DNA of 60,901 nt from a virus: IMG/VR virus record IMGVR_UViG_3300032313_001529, positions 1 to 60,901 of that record; one strand, 5' to 3'. Positions 37,760 to 46,223 of this stretch are shown here, one piece after another. The translations under genes and the position numbers were made by a program. Every line of letters starts with the position of its first letter. The first letter of the stretch is position 1. The notes beneath the pieces were generated by a model. It worked only from the letters and a program-made list of their open reading frames with translations, was not told the origin of the DNA and made no database searches.

Positions 37760-39208
37760 TTAAAAAGAAGTAATCATATTTAGAATTTCATTTGATACTT
37801 CTTCTTTAACTTTTTCTATTAAAACTACTTTTTCTTTTAATTGAAAAATAGAAGTATTTTGTAAATTTGAATTACTTTTAATAAACTGAATATAATTTGT
37901 ATCAGTAAAGAATAAAGGTTTTAAAAAATTAAAAGTTAGAGAAACATTTAGAATATTATCAGCTGCAAAACTTTTTCTAATTTGTCCAATCATTACTGAT
38001 CCTGGATTACTAGTACCACGAAAGTTAAAAGATTTATAAAGATCATTTGGAATTAATGAATTTGAGTTAAAATATTGTTCTGAATGGTTTGGTACAAATG
38101 AAAAACCTAACGAATTATAAACTTGTTCTATATTTGAAATAGGGTTATAACCTACTAATGAGAGTGTTGTTTTATTTTCTTCATTTTTTGTAATTAAAAT
38201 TGTATTATCATTTGAATAAATTGAATCTTTTAATCTTTGCCTTGAAAAATAAATATTTTTAGCAGAAGTAAAGTCAATATTTTCATACTCGTCGATATAT
38301 TGCGTTGTAAAATTTGTAATATTTTTTGAATTATCAATTTGCAAAGAATTTAAATTATTAATATTCGTTACAATATCATTTTGATTAATGATATTGCCTA
38401 TTACTTCAATCCATTCTGTACCATTATATATGTATAATAAATCATTATCTGTTGGATTTGCATTATCTAATATTTTCCAAAATAAACCTTCAAATGGCGT
38501 TTCGTATGTATCTCTTTCAGCTAAAGTACCAACAATTAATGATTTATTATTTGACATATTATTAGAATTTACAATATCAGAAGGTAATAATGATTGATCA
38601 ATTTTCATTGTTTGTTGATTAATTCCAGGAATAATACATGTTGAATCAATAATACCAAAATTTAAATTATTGTATCTTAATAAATTATTACTATCGTTTA
38701 AGTCTGTCGACTTCTTTTTTGAGAAAGAAATATCAAATCTATCCTGTGTCCACCATAAGTGAGGTAATCCAGGATCATTTGTTACTTCATTAATATCATC
38801 TGTATATAATGTTAAAATTTTATTATTTTGATTATATCTACCAGAATTGTTTACACTTATTTCATTAATTTGTCTGACATGATTTGAATCATTGTTTTGA
38901 TTCATAGATATTACAGAATTTGATAAATTTTTTAATTCTTCAGCAATATTTAATATTAAAAATTTATTTATAAAATCCCTAATAAAAAAATCCCCTTGTA
39001 ATAATGAAATATGTCCTCTTACATGTAATGCGTCATATATTTGATTTGTTAAATCTAAATTATCTTGTGAAAAGTCATGAATATTAACTGAAATGCCTGT
39101 GTCTGTATCAATTGAGCCTACCCATAATTCATTCCATCTAATTATTTCAAATCCATCATTTTTTCCTAATGAATGAATTTTATTACCATTTGGTATTACA
39201 TTACTCAT
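37760..39208 (-). CDS. Tail-fibre protein, paralogue of the 565-aa fibre (482 aa)
   Basis: It carries PNGNKIHSLGKNDGFEIIRW then NELWVGSIDTD at the N-terminus and LTLYTDDINEVTNDPGLP plus HLWWTQDRFDISF centrally, so it is homologous to the 565-aa fibre over about 380 residues. Fibre repeats QQTMKIDQSLLPSDIV and DLLYIYNGTEWIEVIG follow. Unlike its paralogue it lacks the terminal beta module and instead ends in a charged helix (LKEKVVLIEKVKEEVSNEIL), which could be a trimerisation coiled coil or the attachment point for another subunit. Confidence 0.85.
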   Translation of the reverse strand: MSNVIPNGNKIHSLGKNDGFEIIRWNELWVGSIDTDTGISVNIHDFSQDNLDLTNQIYDALHVRGHISLLQGDFFIRDFINKFLILNIAEELKNLSNSVISMNQNNDSNHVRQINEISVNNSGRYNQNNKILTLYTDDINEVTNDPGLPHLWWTQDRFDISFSKKKSTDLNDSNNLLRYNNLNFGIIDSTCIIPGINQQTMKIDQSLLPSDIVNSNNMSNNKSLIVGTLAERDTYETPFEGLFWKILDNANPTDNDLLYIYNGTEWIEVIGNIINQNDIVTNINNLNSLQIDNSKNITNFTTQYIDEYENIDFTSAKNIYFSRQRLKDSIYSNDNTILITKNEENKTTLSLVGYNPISNIEQVYNSLGFSFVPNHSEQYFNSNSLIPNDLYKSFNFRGTSNPGSVMIGQIRKSFAADNILNVSLTFNFLKPLFFTDTNYIQFIKSNSNLQNTSIFQLKEKVVLIEKVKEEVSNEILNMITSF

Positions 39209-39226
39209 TTATTTATTATCCTTTTT

Positions 39227-39670
39227 TTAATATACATCACCTTCAAATACACCTTTAAATATAATATCAAATGTATTATAATCTATATCCCAATGTCTAT
39301 CTGAATATAGGTATGCGCCATTTTTAAATACGATATCGTTTTTAGAATTATTAAAAAAATCATGTGATTCATTAAAATTTATATCAATATTATAAGGCAT
39401 TAATTGTTCAGAAGGAATAGTATTTAATTCTAAAAAAAAAGGACCTGTATTAATTGAATGATTAATGAATTCGGGATAAATAACATCATTATTTTTTTGT
39501 TTAAATAAACCATAATGAAAACTATTATTTATTTTTCTTAAAAGAATATCTAAATCTGTTACTTCATCGCAACAATCTATTGATGCAGTATCACCTAATG
39601 ATGAATATTTTGGTTGTAACCTAATTAATGGATAATTTTTAGCATATCTATTTAAATCAATGATTGGCAT
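39227..39670 (-). CDS. Hypothetical protein at the head of the fibre cluster (147 aa)
   Basis: A complete frame, first gene of the long leftward fibre block. It has mixed alpha/beta character with CC at residues 33-34 (SIDCCDEVTDLDILLRKIN) and a Trp/Asp-rich end (YSDRHWDIDYNTFDIIFKG). No family recognised. It could be the small protein that joins the fibres to the baseplate, but there is no direct evidence. Confidence 0.6.
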   Translation of the reverse strand: MPIIDLNRYAKNYPLIRLQPKYSSLGDTASIDCCDEVTDLDILLRKINNSFHYGLFKQKNNDVIYPEFINHSINTGPFFLELNTIPSEQLMPYNIDINFNESHDFFNNSKNDIVFKNGAYLYSDRHWDIDYNTFDIIFKGVFEGDVY

Positions 39671-39716
39671 AATTAATTTCTTTCATTTTAAATTAATTAT
39701 TTATGTTAAATAAAAA

Positions 39717-41216
39717 CTATAATAAGTTTGCAGCCAAACTTGCTAAATCTGATCTATATCCTCTATCTAAATGTATATGACCATGTAAAGACGTTTCTTT
39801 CATTTTTTCTATTACGATAGTTAAACCATTACTGAATTTATCAACATATGGCAAATCTACTTGATCTGTATCTCCTAATAATACTATTTTACTATTTTGT
39901 CCTGTTCTTGTAATGATTGTTTTTAATTCATGAATTGTTGCATTTTGTGATTCATCTACGATAATAATTGCGTCATTAAATGAGCGACCACGAATATAAC
40001 TCAATGGGGCAACATCAATTACACCATTATCCATTAATGTTTCGAAATATGTCAATGAACCAAACTTATTTCTAAAATTATCAACAATTGGAGATAACCA
40101 TGGTGCCATTTTTTCATTAATATCACCAGGCAAGAAGCCAATATCTTTACCTACTGGTTGAATAGGACGAGTAAAAATAATTCTTTTATATTTTTTCTTT
40201 TCAATTAAATGCAATGCAGCCATTAATGTAATATAAGTTTTACCTGAACCTGGCATACCTGTCATTGTAACGAGTGGAATATCAGGATTTGATAACATCC
40301 ATAATGCGTGTAGTTGTTCTTTATTTTTACCTTCAACACTTGTTAAGTTTGTTAATATTTCTTTTGATGGTAATAAATGTAAAGAATGATTTTTATAAAA
40401 AGTTAGTGCAGACCCACCCCCGAAGCCTTTGGCGACAACTAGTTGATTATCATGTAGTTTCACATTAAAATCAATTTCAGATAAATCTGAGATGATCTGG
40501 TGTTTATATAATTCATTTATATTTTCTTCTGATATATTAACCTCCGCAAAACCTTTATAAAGTAAATCAGATTCTTTTGTAATAAATTCATAATCTGCAT
40601 AATAATCATTTGCTCTAAACCCTAGTGCATCACATTTTACACGTAAATTTATATCTTTTGTAATTAAAATTACTTCAAAATCATCTCCAAATTCTTTATC
40701 TATATTAGCCAATGCATGAACTATTAAATTATCATTTGAATTAGGTAAAACTATATCCTTTATTTCATTATCTATTTGTGTTAACCATACTTTAACAAAA
40801 ATATCTTTTTCTTCTACATAAACGCCTTCATTTAATCCATCATTTTCTCTTAATGAATCTAAAAATCTATTGTGTTGTCTGGCCGCTTCTCCTAATAATC
40901 CTGATTTATCTTTAAATTTATCTAATTCTTCTAATACTACAAATGGAATAAAAAGATTATTACCTTTTAATTTAAACATTGAATCTTTATCGTATAATAA
41001 TACACTTGTATCTAAAACAAAAATTTTACGTTCATTTTCTTCTTCTTCATATTCTTCATCTTCTTCATCAGCAAGTTGTTCTTCTTCATCAGGAAGACCT
41101 ACTAAACTTTTAATTACTGAAGGTGCTACTGGAATTATCATATAATTTTGATTTTCATCTTCAGTTATTGGCGTTCCGAAATTTGTGAACTTTTTATTCA
41201 TTTTCTTATTAGACAT
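39717..41216 (-). CDS. phoH: PIN-PhoH fusion ATPase (499 aa)
   Basis: Residues about 63-225 form a PIN ribonuclease domain: KIFVLDTSVLLYD with Asp69, VLEELDKFKD, LITKDINLRVKCDALG with further acidic residues. Residues about 285-499 form the PhoH P-loop domain: TMTGMPGSGKTYITL (Walker A), RIIFTRPIQPVGKDIGFLPG, SYIRGRSFNDAIIIVDESQN (Walker B), and KIVLLGDTDQVDLPY. This is the PIN-PhoH (PhoH2) architecture, which pairs RNA cleavage with an RNA helicase/ATPase. A Glu/Asp-rich linker (residues 43-62) separates an N-terminal tail from PIN. It may degrade or remodel host transcripts during infection. It is divergent from the plus-strand mini-regulator at 41,304. Confidence 0.92.
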   Translation of the reverse strand: MSNKKMNKKFTNFGTPITEDENQNYMIIPVAPSVIKSLVGLPDEEEQLADEEDEEYEEEENERKIFVLDTSVLLYDKDSMFKLKGNNLFIPFVVLEELDKFKDKSGLLGEAARQHNRFLDSLRENDGLNEGVYVEEKDIFVKVWLTQIDNEIKDIVLPNSNDNLIVHALANIDKEFGDDFEVILITKDINLRVKCDALGFRANDYYADYEFITKESDLLYKGFAEVNISEENINELYKHQIISDLSEIDFNVKLHDNQLVVAKGFGGGSALTFYKNHSLHLLPSKEILTNLTSVEGKNKEQLHALWMLSNPDIPLVTMTGMPGSGKTYITLMAALHLIEKKKYKRIIFTRPIQPVGKDIGFLPGDINEKMAPWLSPIVDNFRNKFGSLTYFETLMDNGVIDVAPLSYIRGRSFNDAIIIVDESQNATIHELKTIITRTGQNSKIVLLGDTDQVDLPYVDKFSNGLTIVIEKMKETSLHGHIHLDRGYRSDLASLAANLL

Positions 41217-41303
41217 TTGTAAAAATTACCTTTTCTATATACCATATCATAATATATCTAAATTTTAAATATAAAATTTGGAAAGGTAAATGGTAAAATT
41301 AAA

Positions 41304-41564
41304 ATGTCAAAAGAAAAAATTGCTGAAAAAACTTGTTTTTATTATCACAAAGAACAAAACAAATCTTGTCAAAAAGAATCATGTAGATACTATCAATCAA
41401 ATTTGATTGATTCACAAAATTGTATTATTAATAAATCTAATGAAAAACAACACACGCTTGAGGAAATTGGAGATATATTTGATATTTCCAGAATGAGAAT
41501 TTGTCAATTAGAAAAACAAATAATAAGTAAAGTTAAAAATATTATTGTAAATACAGTATATTAA
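41304..41564 (+). CDS. Zinc-finger plus sigma-region-4-like mini-regulator (86 aa)
   Basis: Cys11, Cys22, Cys27 and Cys40 (spacing 10-4-12) form a candidate zinc site. Residues 51-78 (LEEIGDIFDISRMRICQLEK) match the helix-turn-helix of sigma-70 region 4, where the family reads [ST]-L-x-E-[IV]-G-x-x-x-x-[ILV]-[ST]-x-x-R-[IV]-x-Q-[IL]-E-x-[KR]. It lacks regions 2 and 3, so it cannot be a complete sigma factor. It probably binds -35-type DNA or host RNA polymerase. The start ATG at 41,304 is chosen because only it gives the motif-bearing frame; the GGAAAGG ribosome-binding site is about 17 nt away, which is longer than usual. Its stop abuts the stop of the convergent Hc1-like gene. Confidence 0.72.
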   Translation: MSKEKIAEKTCFYYHKEQNKSCQKESCRYYQSNLIDSQNCIINKSNEKQHTLEEIGDIFDISRMRICQLEKQIISKVKNIIVNTVY

Positions 41565-41795
41565 TTATTCATCAACTGCAGCTTTATATTCAGTTGTTAC
41601 ATTATTTGTAAATTTAATACATTCAGTTAATTTTGTTTTTAATAAACGTAAATTCTTACGTGATCTTGTTCCTGCAGCTAAATTACCTGCACTACATTTT
41701 AAAAAATCTGTCTTTAATGCCTCTAATACAACTGTTAATTCATGATGTAATTCTTCAGCTTTTGTTACTAATTCTTGCTTAACTTGCTTTGCCAT
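41565..41795 (-). CDS. Histone H1 (Hc1)-like DNA-binding protein (76 aa)
   Basis: Residues 33-61 (KCSAGNLAAGTRSRKNLRLL then KTKLTECIK) match the core of Hc1-type histone H1-like proteins, whose pattern is [KE]-x-G-N-x-A-A-[GA]-x-R-[VS]-R-x-x-x-x-x-L-[KE]-x-[LI]-[AT]. Length (76 aa) fits the short bacterial forms. The N-terminus is an amphipathic helix (KQELVTKAEELHHELTVVLE). In Chlamydiae Hc1 condenses the nucleoid; short relatives occur in Bacteroidota and some phages. In a phage it could compact the genome in the head or in the infected cell. It lacks the long Lys/Ala/Pro tail of eukaryotic H1. Ribosome-binding site AAAGGA. Confidence 0.65.
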   Translation of the reverse strand: MAKQVKQELVTKAEELHHELTVVLEALKTDFLKCSAGNLAAGTRSRKNLRLLKTKLTECIKFTNNVTTEYKAAVDE

Positions 41796-41806
41796 AAAAA
41801 TATCCT

Positions 41807-42061
41807 TTATATTGTTATCTTTTTTTTATTTTCTAAGATATTATTTTCTTCATTTTTTTGAACTTGTAAACTATTTATTTTAGTTTTTGTAATATTTAAT
41901 ATATTTTTAGAAAATTCAGGATCTTCTGAATTTAATGCTAACCCTTGAATAATCCTAGCAATACATTGTTCTGTTACACCAACCTGTAAAATATCTTGTA
42001 CTATTTGTCTTGATCGTTCCAATGAACTTAATGTTTCTTGTATTTTATTATTATTTAACAT
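41807..42061 (-). CDS. Hypothetical helical protein (84 aa)
   Basis: A small helical protein (LNNNKIQETLSSLERSRQIV; VQDILQVGVTEQCIARIIQG) whose start overlaps the end of the upstream gene by 11 nt, implying translational coupling. Lys-rich tail (LENKKKITI). No domain recognised. It sits between the Hc1-like gene and a conserved marine-phage hypothetical, so it is probably part of the same small operon. Confidence 0.6.
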   Translation of the reverse strand: MLNNNKIQETLSSLERSRQIVQDILQVGVTEQCIARIIQGLALNSEDPEFSKNILNITKTKINSLQVQKNEENNILENKKKITI

Positions 42062-42536
42062 TTAACTCGCCTTGAAATATTTGTTGTTTTATTGAATATT
42101 TTCCTTCATTAAAAACTAAAAACTTACATACTATATCTTTATCAACTGTTTTTCTAGATATTATAATTCTATCATCAATTTTGTTTTCAAAAAGATATAA
42201 AGCCATTTCATAATCTGCAATGTCAATTATTTTATTTTTTGACATTAAATCAATTAAATCAGCTGGTAATGAATATTTTAAATCATCTAATGTCGTAACT
42301 AAATCAGTATAATCATCACTATTTTTCAATAATTCAGATTTACATATGTCATATACTTTATGTACTAGCTCACAATTATTACATTTAACATATTTTTCAA
42401 CTATATTTGTAAATTCATCGTTTTCATTACCTTTAAATAACGAAAACACTGGAAATTTATGAAAAAACGGAGCGGTTTGCTTTTTATATTGTGGTAGTAT
42501 ACATTGACATTCTATTAAATGTTTTAAATATTTCAT
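42051..42536 (-). CDS. Conserved phage hypothetical with Cys-x2-Cys (161 aa)
   Basis: The N-terminus (HLIECQCILPQYKKQTAPFF then HKFPVFSLF) and a KCNNCELVHKVYDICKSEL segment (Cys92-x2-Cys95, then His and Cys) resemble small hypothetical proteins I know from marine T4-like phages, where the C-x2-C region may bind zinc. The C-terminal half (DDRIIISRKTVDKDIVCKFL) is beta-rich. Role unknown. Its 3' end overlaps the next gene's start by 11 nt. The family impression rests on motif memory and not on a search. Confidence 0.6.
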   Translation of the reverse strand: MKYLKHLIECQCILPQYKKQTAPFFHKFPVFSLFKGNENDEFTNIVEKYVKCNNCELVHKVYDICKSELLKNSDDYTDLVTTLDDLKYSLPADLIDLMSKNKIIDIADYEMALYLFENKIDDRIIISRKTVDKDIVCKFLVFNEGKYSIKQQIFQGELNVK

Positions 42537-42554
42537 AAAAATTCTTTCTTTGTA

Positions 42555-42941
42555 TTACTTGTTTTGTTGATTTAATATATCATTTTTAATAGTTCTTAGT
42601 ACTGTATCAAATAATAATTCACGTGAATTTAATAACTCATATGTAACAATTTGATATAATTCTTTAATAAGCTTTTCATCTGAAATATTATATTTTTTAA
42701 CAAATTCTGTCTGAATTCTAAATAGAAGTTTTTCTTTTACAACATCTAATACTTCATAAATTGTTTTACCTAAAACGACGGAATTAGGTTTAAATAATTG
42801 TTCAGCTTCTTTTTCAACCAAATTTTCTAATTGATTTAACATTGTTTCTCCATCTTCCTTAATCACATCTTTTAAAGTTATTGCAACTTTTTTTACAGCT
42901 TTTTTTATATTAGTCATTATAAACTCCTTTAAATTTTTCAT
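42555..42941 (-). CDS. Hypothetical helical protein (128 aa)
   Basis: An all-helical protein rich in Lys, Leu and Glu (KKAVKKVAITLKDVIKEDGE; IYEVLDVVKEKLLFRIQTEF). An alternative start is Met9. No family recognised. It overlaps the downstream end of the chaperonin-like gene by 4 nt (ATGA). The pattern of paired amphipathic helices suggests oligomerisation, perhaps a co-factor for its neighbour. Confidence 0.6.
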   Translation of the reverse strand: MKNLKEFIMTNIKKAVKKVAITLKDVIKEDGETMLNQLENLVEKEAEQLFKPNSVVLGKTIYEVLDVVKEKLLFRIQTEFVKKYNISDEKLIKELYQIVTYELLNSRELLFDTVLRTIKNDILNQQNK

Positions 42942-44128
42942 TTTATTTTTATAATTGTTGAGATTTTAGATATTTTTAAATAAAATTCATTAGAATATTT
43001 TTTTACCAACTCATTTAATTGTTTAGGCATAATATATCCATTTTTTTCAATAATACCATGTTTAGATACAGAATTATAAACAAATAAAATAGTTTTTAAA
43101 TCTGATAATAAACTTTTTTTGATTTTTGGTATTAAAACATCAACTTTTTTACTTTTTAATCGCTTTTTTCGAAACAATAAATAATCTTTATGTTCAGGTT
43201 TTTCTAATAATAAATCATTTATTTCACTTATTAATAAATCATTTTTATTTTCAAATTCAATCCAATCAATACCTAATGTTATATTTTCTAATTTTTTTAG
43301 TTTATTTTTAACCTGAATTATTACTGGATCTCCATCTTCTATTTTCACTGGATTTATATATAAAGATTTACATAAATCATCAAATTTTAAAGGATCCTCA
43401 TTTGTAAATGGACATTCATATATTAAAACAGGGCATTTAGTATATACTATATTTCGTTTAATATTCTGAACACATTCAGCGTTTGTTCCTCTACATAATA
43501 CAACAATAATTTTATTTTTATTTTCTTGACTTTCAATATACGCATATTGTAAATCTGTATCTCTTTCAAGAAATCCATCAATGGCAACAAATATTATATC
43601 TCTTTTACTTTTTTCAAAATTATTAAATAAAATATTTGACAAAGATTCATGACAATATATTTTTTCAAATTTAGTAAAATTTTGTTTTTTTATAATAACT
43701 TTATTATTTGATGTATCTTCAAGATTAACCAAAGAATCAGGCCCTGATATATTTGTTATTTCTTTAAATAGAGAAATTGATTCATCTGATACAAATATAC
43801 TTAATATTTTTTCTAAATCTTTCATATTTGCACGTCTAAAATCTTTTTCAATATCATTACTATCACAATTAATATATTTTTTATATAAAGATTCTAATAA
43901 ATATTTTGAACTATTTGGAAAAACCTTTTCACTTTCAATTAACCAATCAATAAAAAAACTTCTATATGGACTATCATTTAAAATACCTGACATTACAAAT
44001 TTATAAAAAAAATTATTATTACTAGAATATATATTTGAAATGTTATCAATCAATTTATATTTTCCTTTATCAAAATTTTTTATAAAAGTATTTATTTTAG
44101 ATAGGTCTTTTGTTAATTGCATATTCAT
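42938..44128 (-). CDS. Chaperonin-like protein, apical/intermediate domain remnant (396 aa)
   Basis: The second half follows the order of GroEL apical and intermediate segments: RDIIFVAIDGFLERDTDL (about 176-193), ENKNKIIVVLCRGTNAECV and NIKRNIVYTKCPVLIYECPF (202-240, like the strand LLIIAEDVEGEALATLVVN), DDLCKSLYINPV (250-261, like DIATLTGG), then FRKKRLKSKKVDVLIPKIKK and SLLSDLKTILFVYNSVSKHG (320-356), matching the helix-strand plus ATRAAVEEGI-like pattern. The residues 1-160 are helical and unmatched. The Walker-like ATP pocket of GroEL's equatorial domain is missing. I infer a degenerate or specialised chaperonin relative; a structure prediction would decide it. Confidence 0.5.
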   Translation of the reverse strand: MNMQLTKDLSKINTFIKNFDKGKYKLIDNISNIYSSNNNFFYKFVMSGILNDSPYRSFFIDWLIESEKVFPNSSKYLLESLYKKYINCDSNDIEKDFRRANMKDLEKILSIFVSDESISLFKEITNISGPDSLVNLEDTSNNKVIIKKQNFTKFEKIYCHESLSNILFNNFEKSKRDIIFVAIDGFLERDTDLQYAYIESQENKNKIIVVLCRGTNAECVQNIKRNIVYTKCPVLIYECPFTNEDPLKFDDLCKSLYINPVKIEDGDPVIIQVKNKLKKLENITLGIDWIEFENKNDLLISEINDLLLEKPEHKDYLLFRKKRLKSKKVDVLIPKIKKSLLSDLKTILFVYNSVSKHGIIEKNGYIMPKQLNELVKKYSNEFYLKISKISTIIKIK

Positions 44129-44224
44129 TTAATAATTTCACTTTTTAGTTTAATAAAATAAAATATATTTAATTTATTAAAAAAATAAACATATATATAT
44201 ATTAAAAAAATAAAAAGGTTCAAA

Positions 44225-44545
44225 ATGAAAATTTCAGAAAACAGATTACGTACAATTATTCGAGGTCTTGTAAAAGAAAGTATTTTAGGTTCAAAAAATA
44301 GAAAATTAAATGAAATGTATGAAGATTATGAACAAGGCGAATTTGAAGAAATGTCAGAAGATGATTATATGCCTTCAGATGATTATATGTCAGAAGATGA
44401 TTATATGCCAGAAGATGATTATATGTCAGATGATTATATAACAGATGATTATATGCCAGAAGAAGAATATGTCGAAGATGAATTAAATGATTCTTTTGAA
44501 GATATGCCTGGTGAATATATTACAGACCCTAATTTCACATATTAA
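44225..44545 (+). CDS. Acidic DDYM-repeat protein with capsid-targeting-like N-terminus (106 aa)
   Basis: The N-terminus MKISENRLRTIIRGLVKES (1-19) is an amphipathic helix with Val16-Lys17-Glu18 followed by Ser, one of twelve such tags in this region. Residues 45-80 are tandem copies of a six-residue acidic unit (EDDYMP/SDDYMS). The whole protein is very acidic with many Tyr and Met. A mature product would be an acidic internal scaffold or DNA-mimicking polyanion. Ribosome-binding site AAAGGTT. Its stop shares TTAA with the convergent DinG-like gene. Function unknown. Confidence 0.72.
   Translation: MKISENRLRTIIRGLVKESILGSKNRKLNEMYEDYEQGEFEEMSEDDYMPSDDYMSEDDYMPEDDYMSDDYITDDYMPEEEYVEDELNDSFEDMPGEYITDPNFTY
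44357..44464 (+). repeat. In-frame tandem repeats coding DDYM units
   Basis: Six imperfect copies of a 15- to 18-nt unit, (tca/cca)-g(aa)-gat-gat-tat-atg, code for DDY(M/I) with alternating S/P/E/T spacers. Reading-frame length varies by one or two codons between copies, so it is a slippage-prone but in-frame array. Confidence 0.85.
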
Positions 44546-46167
44546 TTTAAATAAGATTCATGAAAATCTAAAGGAAATAATTCTTTATTTTTATTATAAA
44601 CCCTTTCCCAATCTGAATCTAATATGTATGTTACTGCATAATCATTTTCATTTCTTACTGATCTACCTATTGATTGTATAATCGTTCGAATTGTTTGCGT
44701 ATCATACCACCATTTCCATTTGTTCATCTTCTTTCTAACAACTTTATCACCTAAATATGGAAAAGGTATCTTACAAATAATTTGAAAACGACTTAAATTA
44801 TCTTTTAAATCAACACCTTCAGCCATTGATGGTGATAATAATATTGTAGGTTTATTTGATGTAGTATGTTCTTTAAGTGTTTCATCTCTATTACTCCCAT
44901 GTGCTAATAACAATCTTCCACTTTTAATATTATTCTTAATATATTCTGCTATTTTAACTGAATGTGTATGAATAATACCTTTTTCATTTTTGTGTTCTGC
45001 CATAATATTTTTAATTGCATTTACTAAATTTGGTAATGTTTTATCAATATTATTTGATGACATACTTCCTATTTTAGAAAATATAACTGGTTTATTCTTA
45101 GGATCAAATGGGGATTTTTCTTTAACACAAATTACATCATCACTATTTAAACCTAACGTTTCAATAAAACCCTCATGCGAAACAATTGTTGCAGACATAA
45201 AAATAATTTTTTCTGCATAATTTAATAAATACTCTTGCGCATATTGTGAAATATCAACAGGTTTAAAATTAAATTTGATATATCCTCTTTTTTCAGTTTC
45301 TTCTGTTTCACAAATCCAATTTTCTTTATCATATGAAGATAAAAATTTTTCAATTTTTGAATAATGTCCTTTAATCATTTCAACTTGCTTTAATAAAGTC
45401 AAATGATCTTGTAACTTTCCACCTAAACCAATTTTATCTATTTGCTTTTCCATAAATTCTTTTCTAGACTTTAATGTAGGAAAATAAGTATTTTCAATCC
45501 AATTGAAAATTCTCAATTGTGTATTTAAATCTTCAATATTAGGTAATGTTAATTTTAAAATACGTTCAGCAAAAAATGTTGATACTGATATTTCAATAAA
45601 TCTAGTTAATTCATTTTCTAAATTATGAGCTTCATCAATAATAATTACTTTCTTTTTCGGCAATTTTCTAGAATAATTAATTTCTGTTAGAAAATAACTA
45701 AAATTTGTAATACCTAATTGCCCATCAATAAATGCTTTTTTCTTGTCTTTATATACACAATCAAACTTACATTTATCATATTGCGTATCACCAGCTTTAA
45801 TCTCAGCTTGTGTATCAGAACAGTTATTACCTTTTTTTCTTTGACATTTATAATTAGTAGAAGAATATAATGAAATTAAACCTTTATTACTAAAATCTTT
45901 TTCATACTGATCCTGAAGTATTTTTTGTGTTGTTAAGAAATATGATCCATTTAAAAACAAATCACCATCTTGTACTGGCAAATAACCATTTAAATACCTA
46001 GCTAATGTTACACCAATTGCACTTTTACCAATACCTGTACCTGCCTCAATAATAGCATATTTTTTACCATTTTCAAACCCATTTAAAACCTGATTAATAA
46101 TTCTACTTTGCGATTCACGTGGGTTTGAAAATGGGAAATATGTTTGCCAATTATTATTAATTTCCAT
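44542..46167 (-). CDS. dinG: DinG/XPD-family Fe-S helicase (541 aa)
   Basis: Walker A EAGTGIGKSA (41-50), the FeS-cluster cysteines Cys108, Cys116, Cys133 and Cys137, DEAH box IIIDEAHNLE (175-184), FMSATIVSHEGFIETLG (motif III region), SPSMAEGVDLKDN (motif V region) and TIIQSIGRSVRNENDYA (motif VI region) are all present in the order of superfamily 2 Rad3/XPD/DinG helicases. The four-cysteine spacing (7-16-3) fits a 4Fe-4S domain. The enzyme would unwind DNA 5'-3', including R-loops, during recombination or replication restart. Its 3' end overlaps the stop of the acidic-repeat gene by 4 nt. Confidence 0.9.
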   Translation of the reverse strand: MEINNNWQTYFPFSNPRESQSRIINQVLNGFENGKKYAIIEAGTGIGKSAIGVTLARYLNGYLPVQDGDLFLNGSYFLTTQKILQDQYEKDFSNKGLISLYSSTNYKCQRKKGNNCSDTQAEIKAGDTQYDKCKFDCVYKDKKKAFIDGQLGITNFSYFLTEINYSRKLPKKKVIIIDEAHNLENELTRFIEISVSTFFAERILKLTLPNIEDLNTQLRIFNWIENTYFPTLKSRKEFMEKQIDKIGLGGKLQDHLTLLKQVEMIKGHYSKIEKFLSSYDKENWICETEETEKRGYIKFNFKPVDISQYAQEYLLNYAEKIIFMSATIVSHEGFIETLGLNSDDVICVKEKSPFDPKNKPVIFSKIGSMSSNNIDKTLPNLVNAIKNIMAEHKNEKGIIHTHSVKIAEYIKNNIKSGRLLLAHGSNRDETLKEHTTSNKPTILLSPSMAEGVDLKDNLSRFQIICKIPFPYLGDKVVRKKMNKWKWWYDTQTIRTIIQSIGRSVRNENDYAVTYILDSDWERVYNKNKELFPLDFHESYLN

Positions 46168-46223
46168 TTTTATTTCTTTCTATAAAAAAAGAGAACGTTT
46201 ATTTAATTTAATTATAAAAAAAT

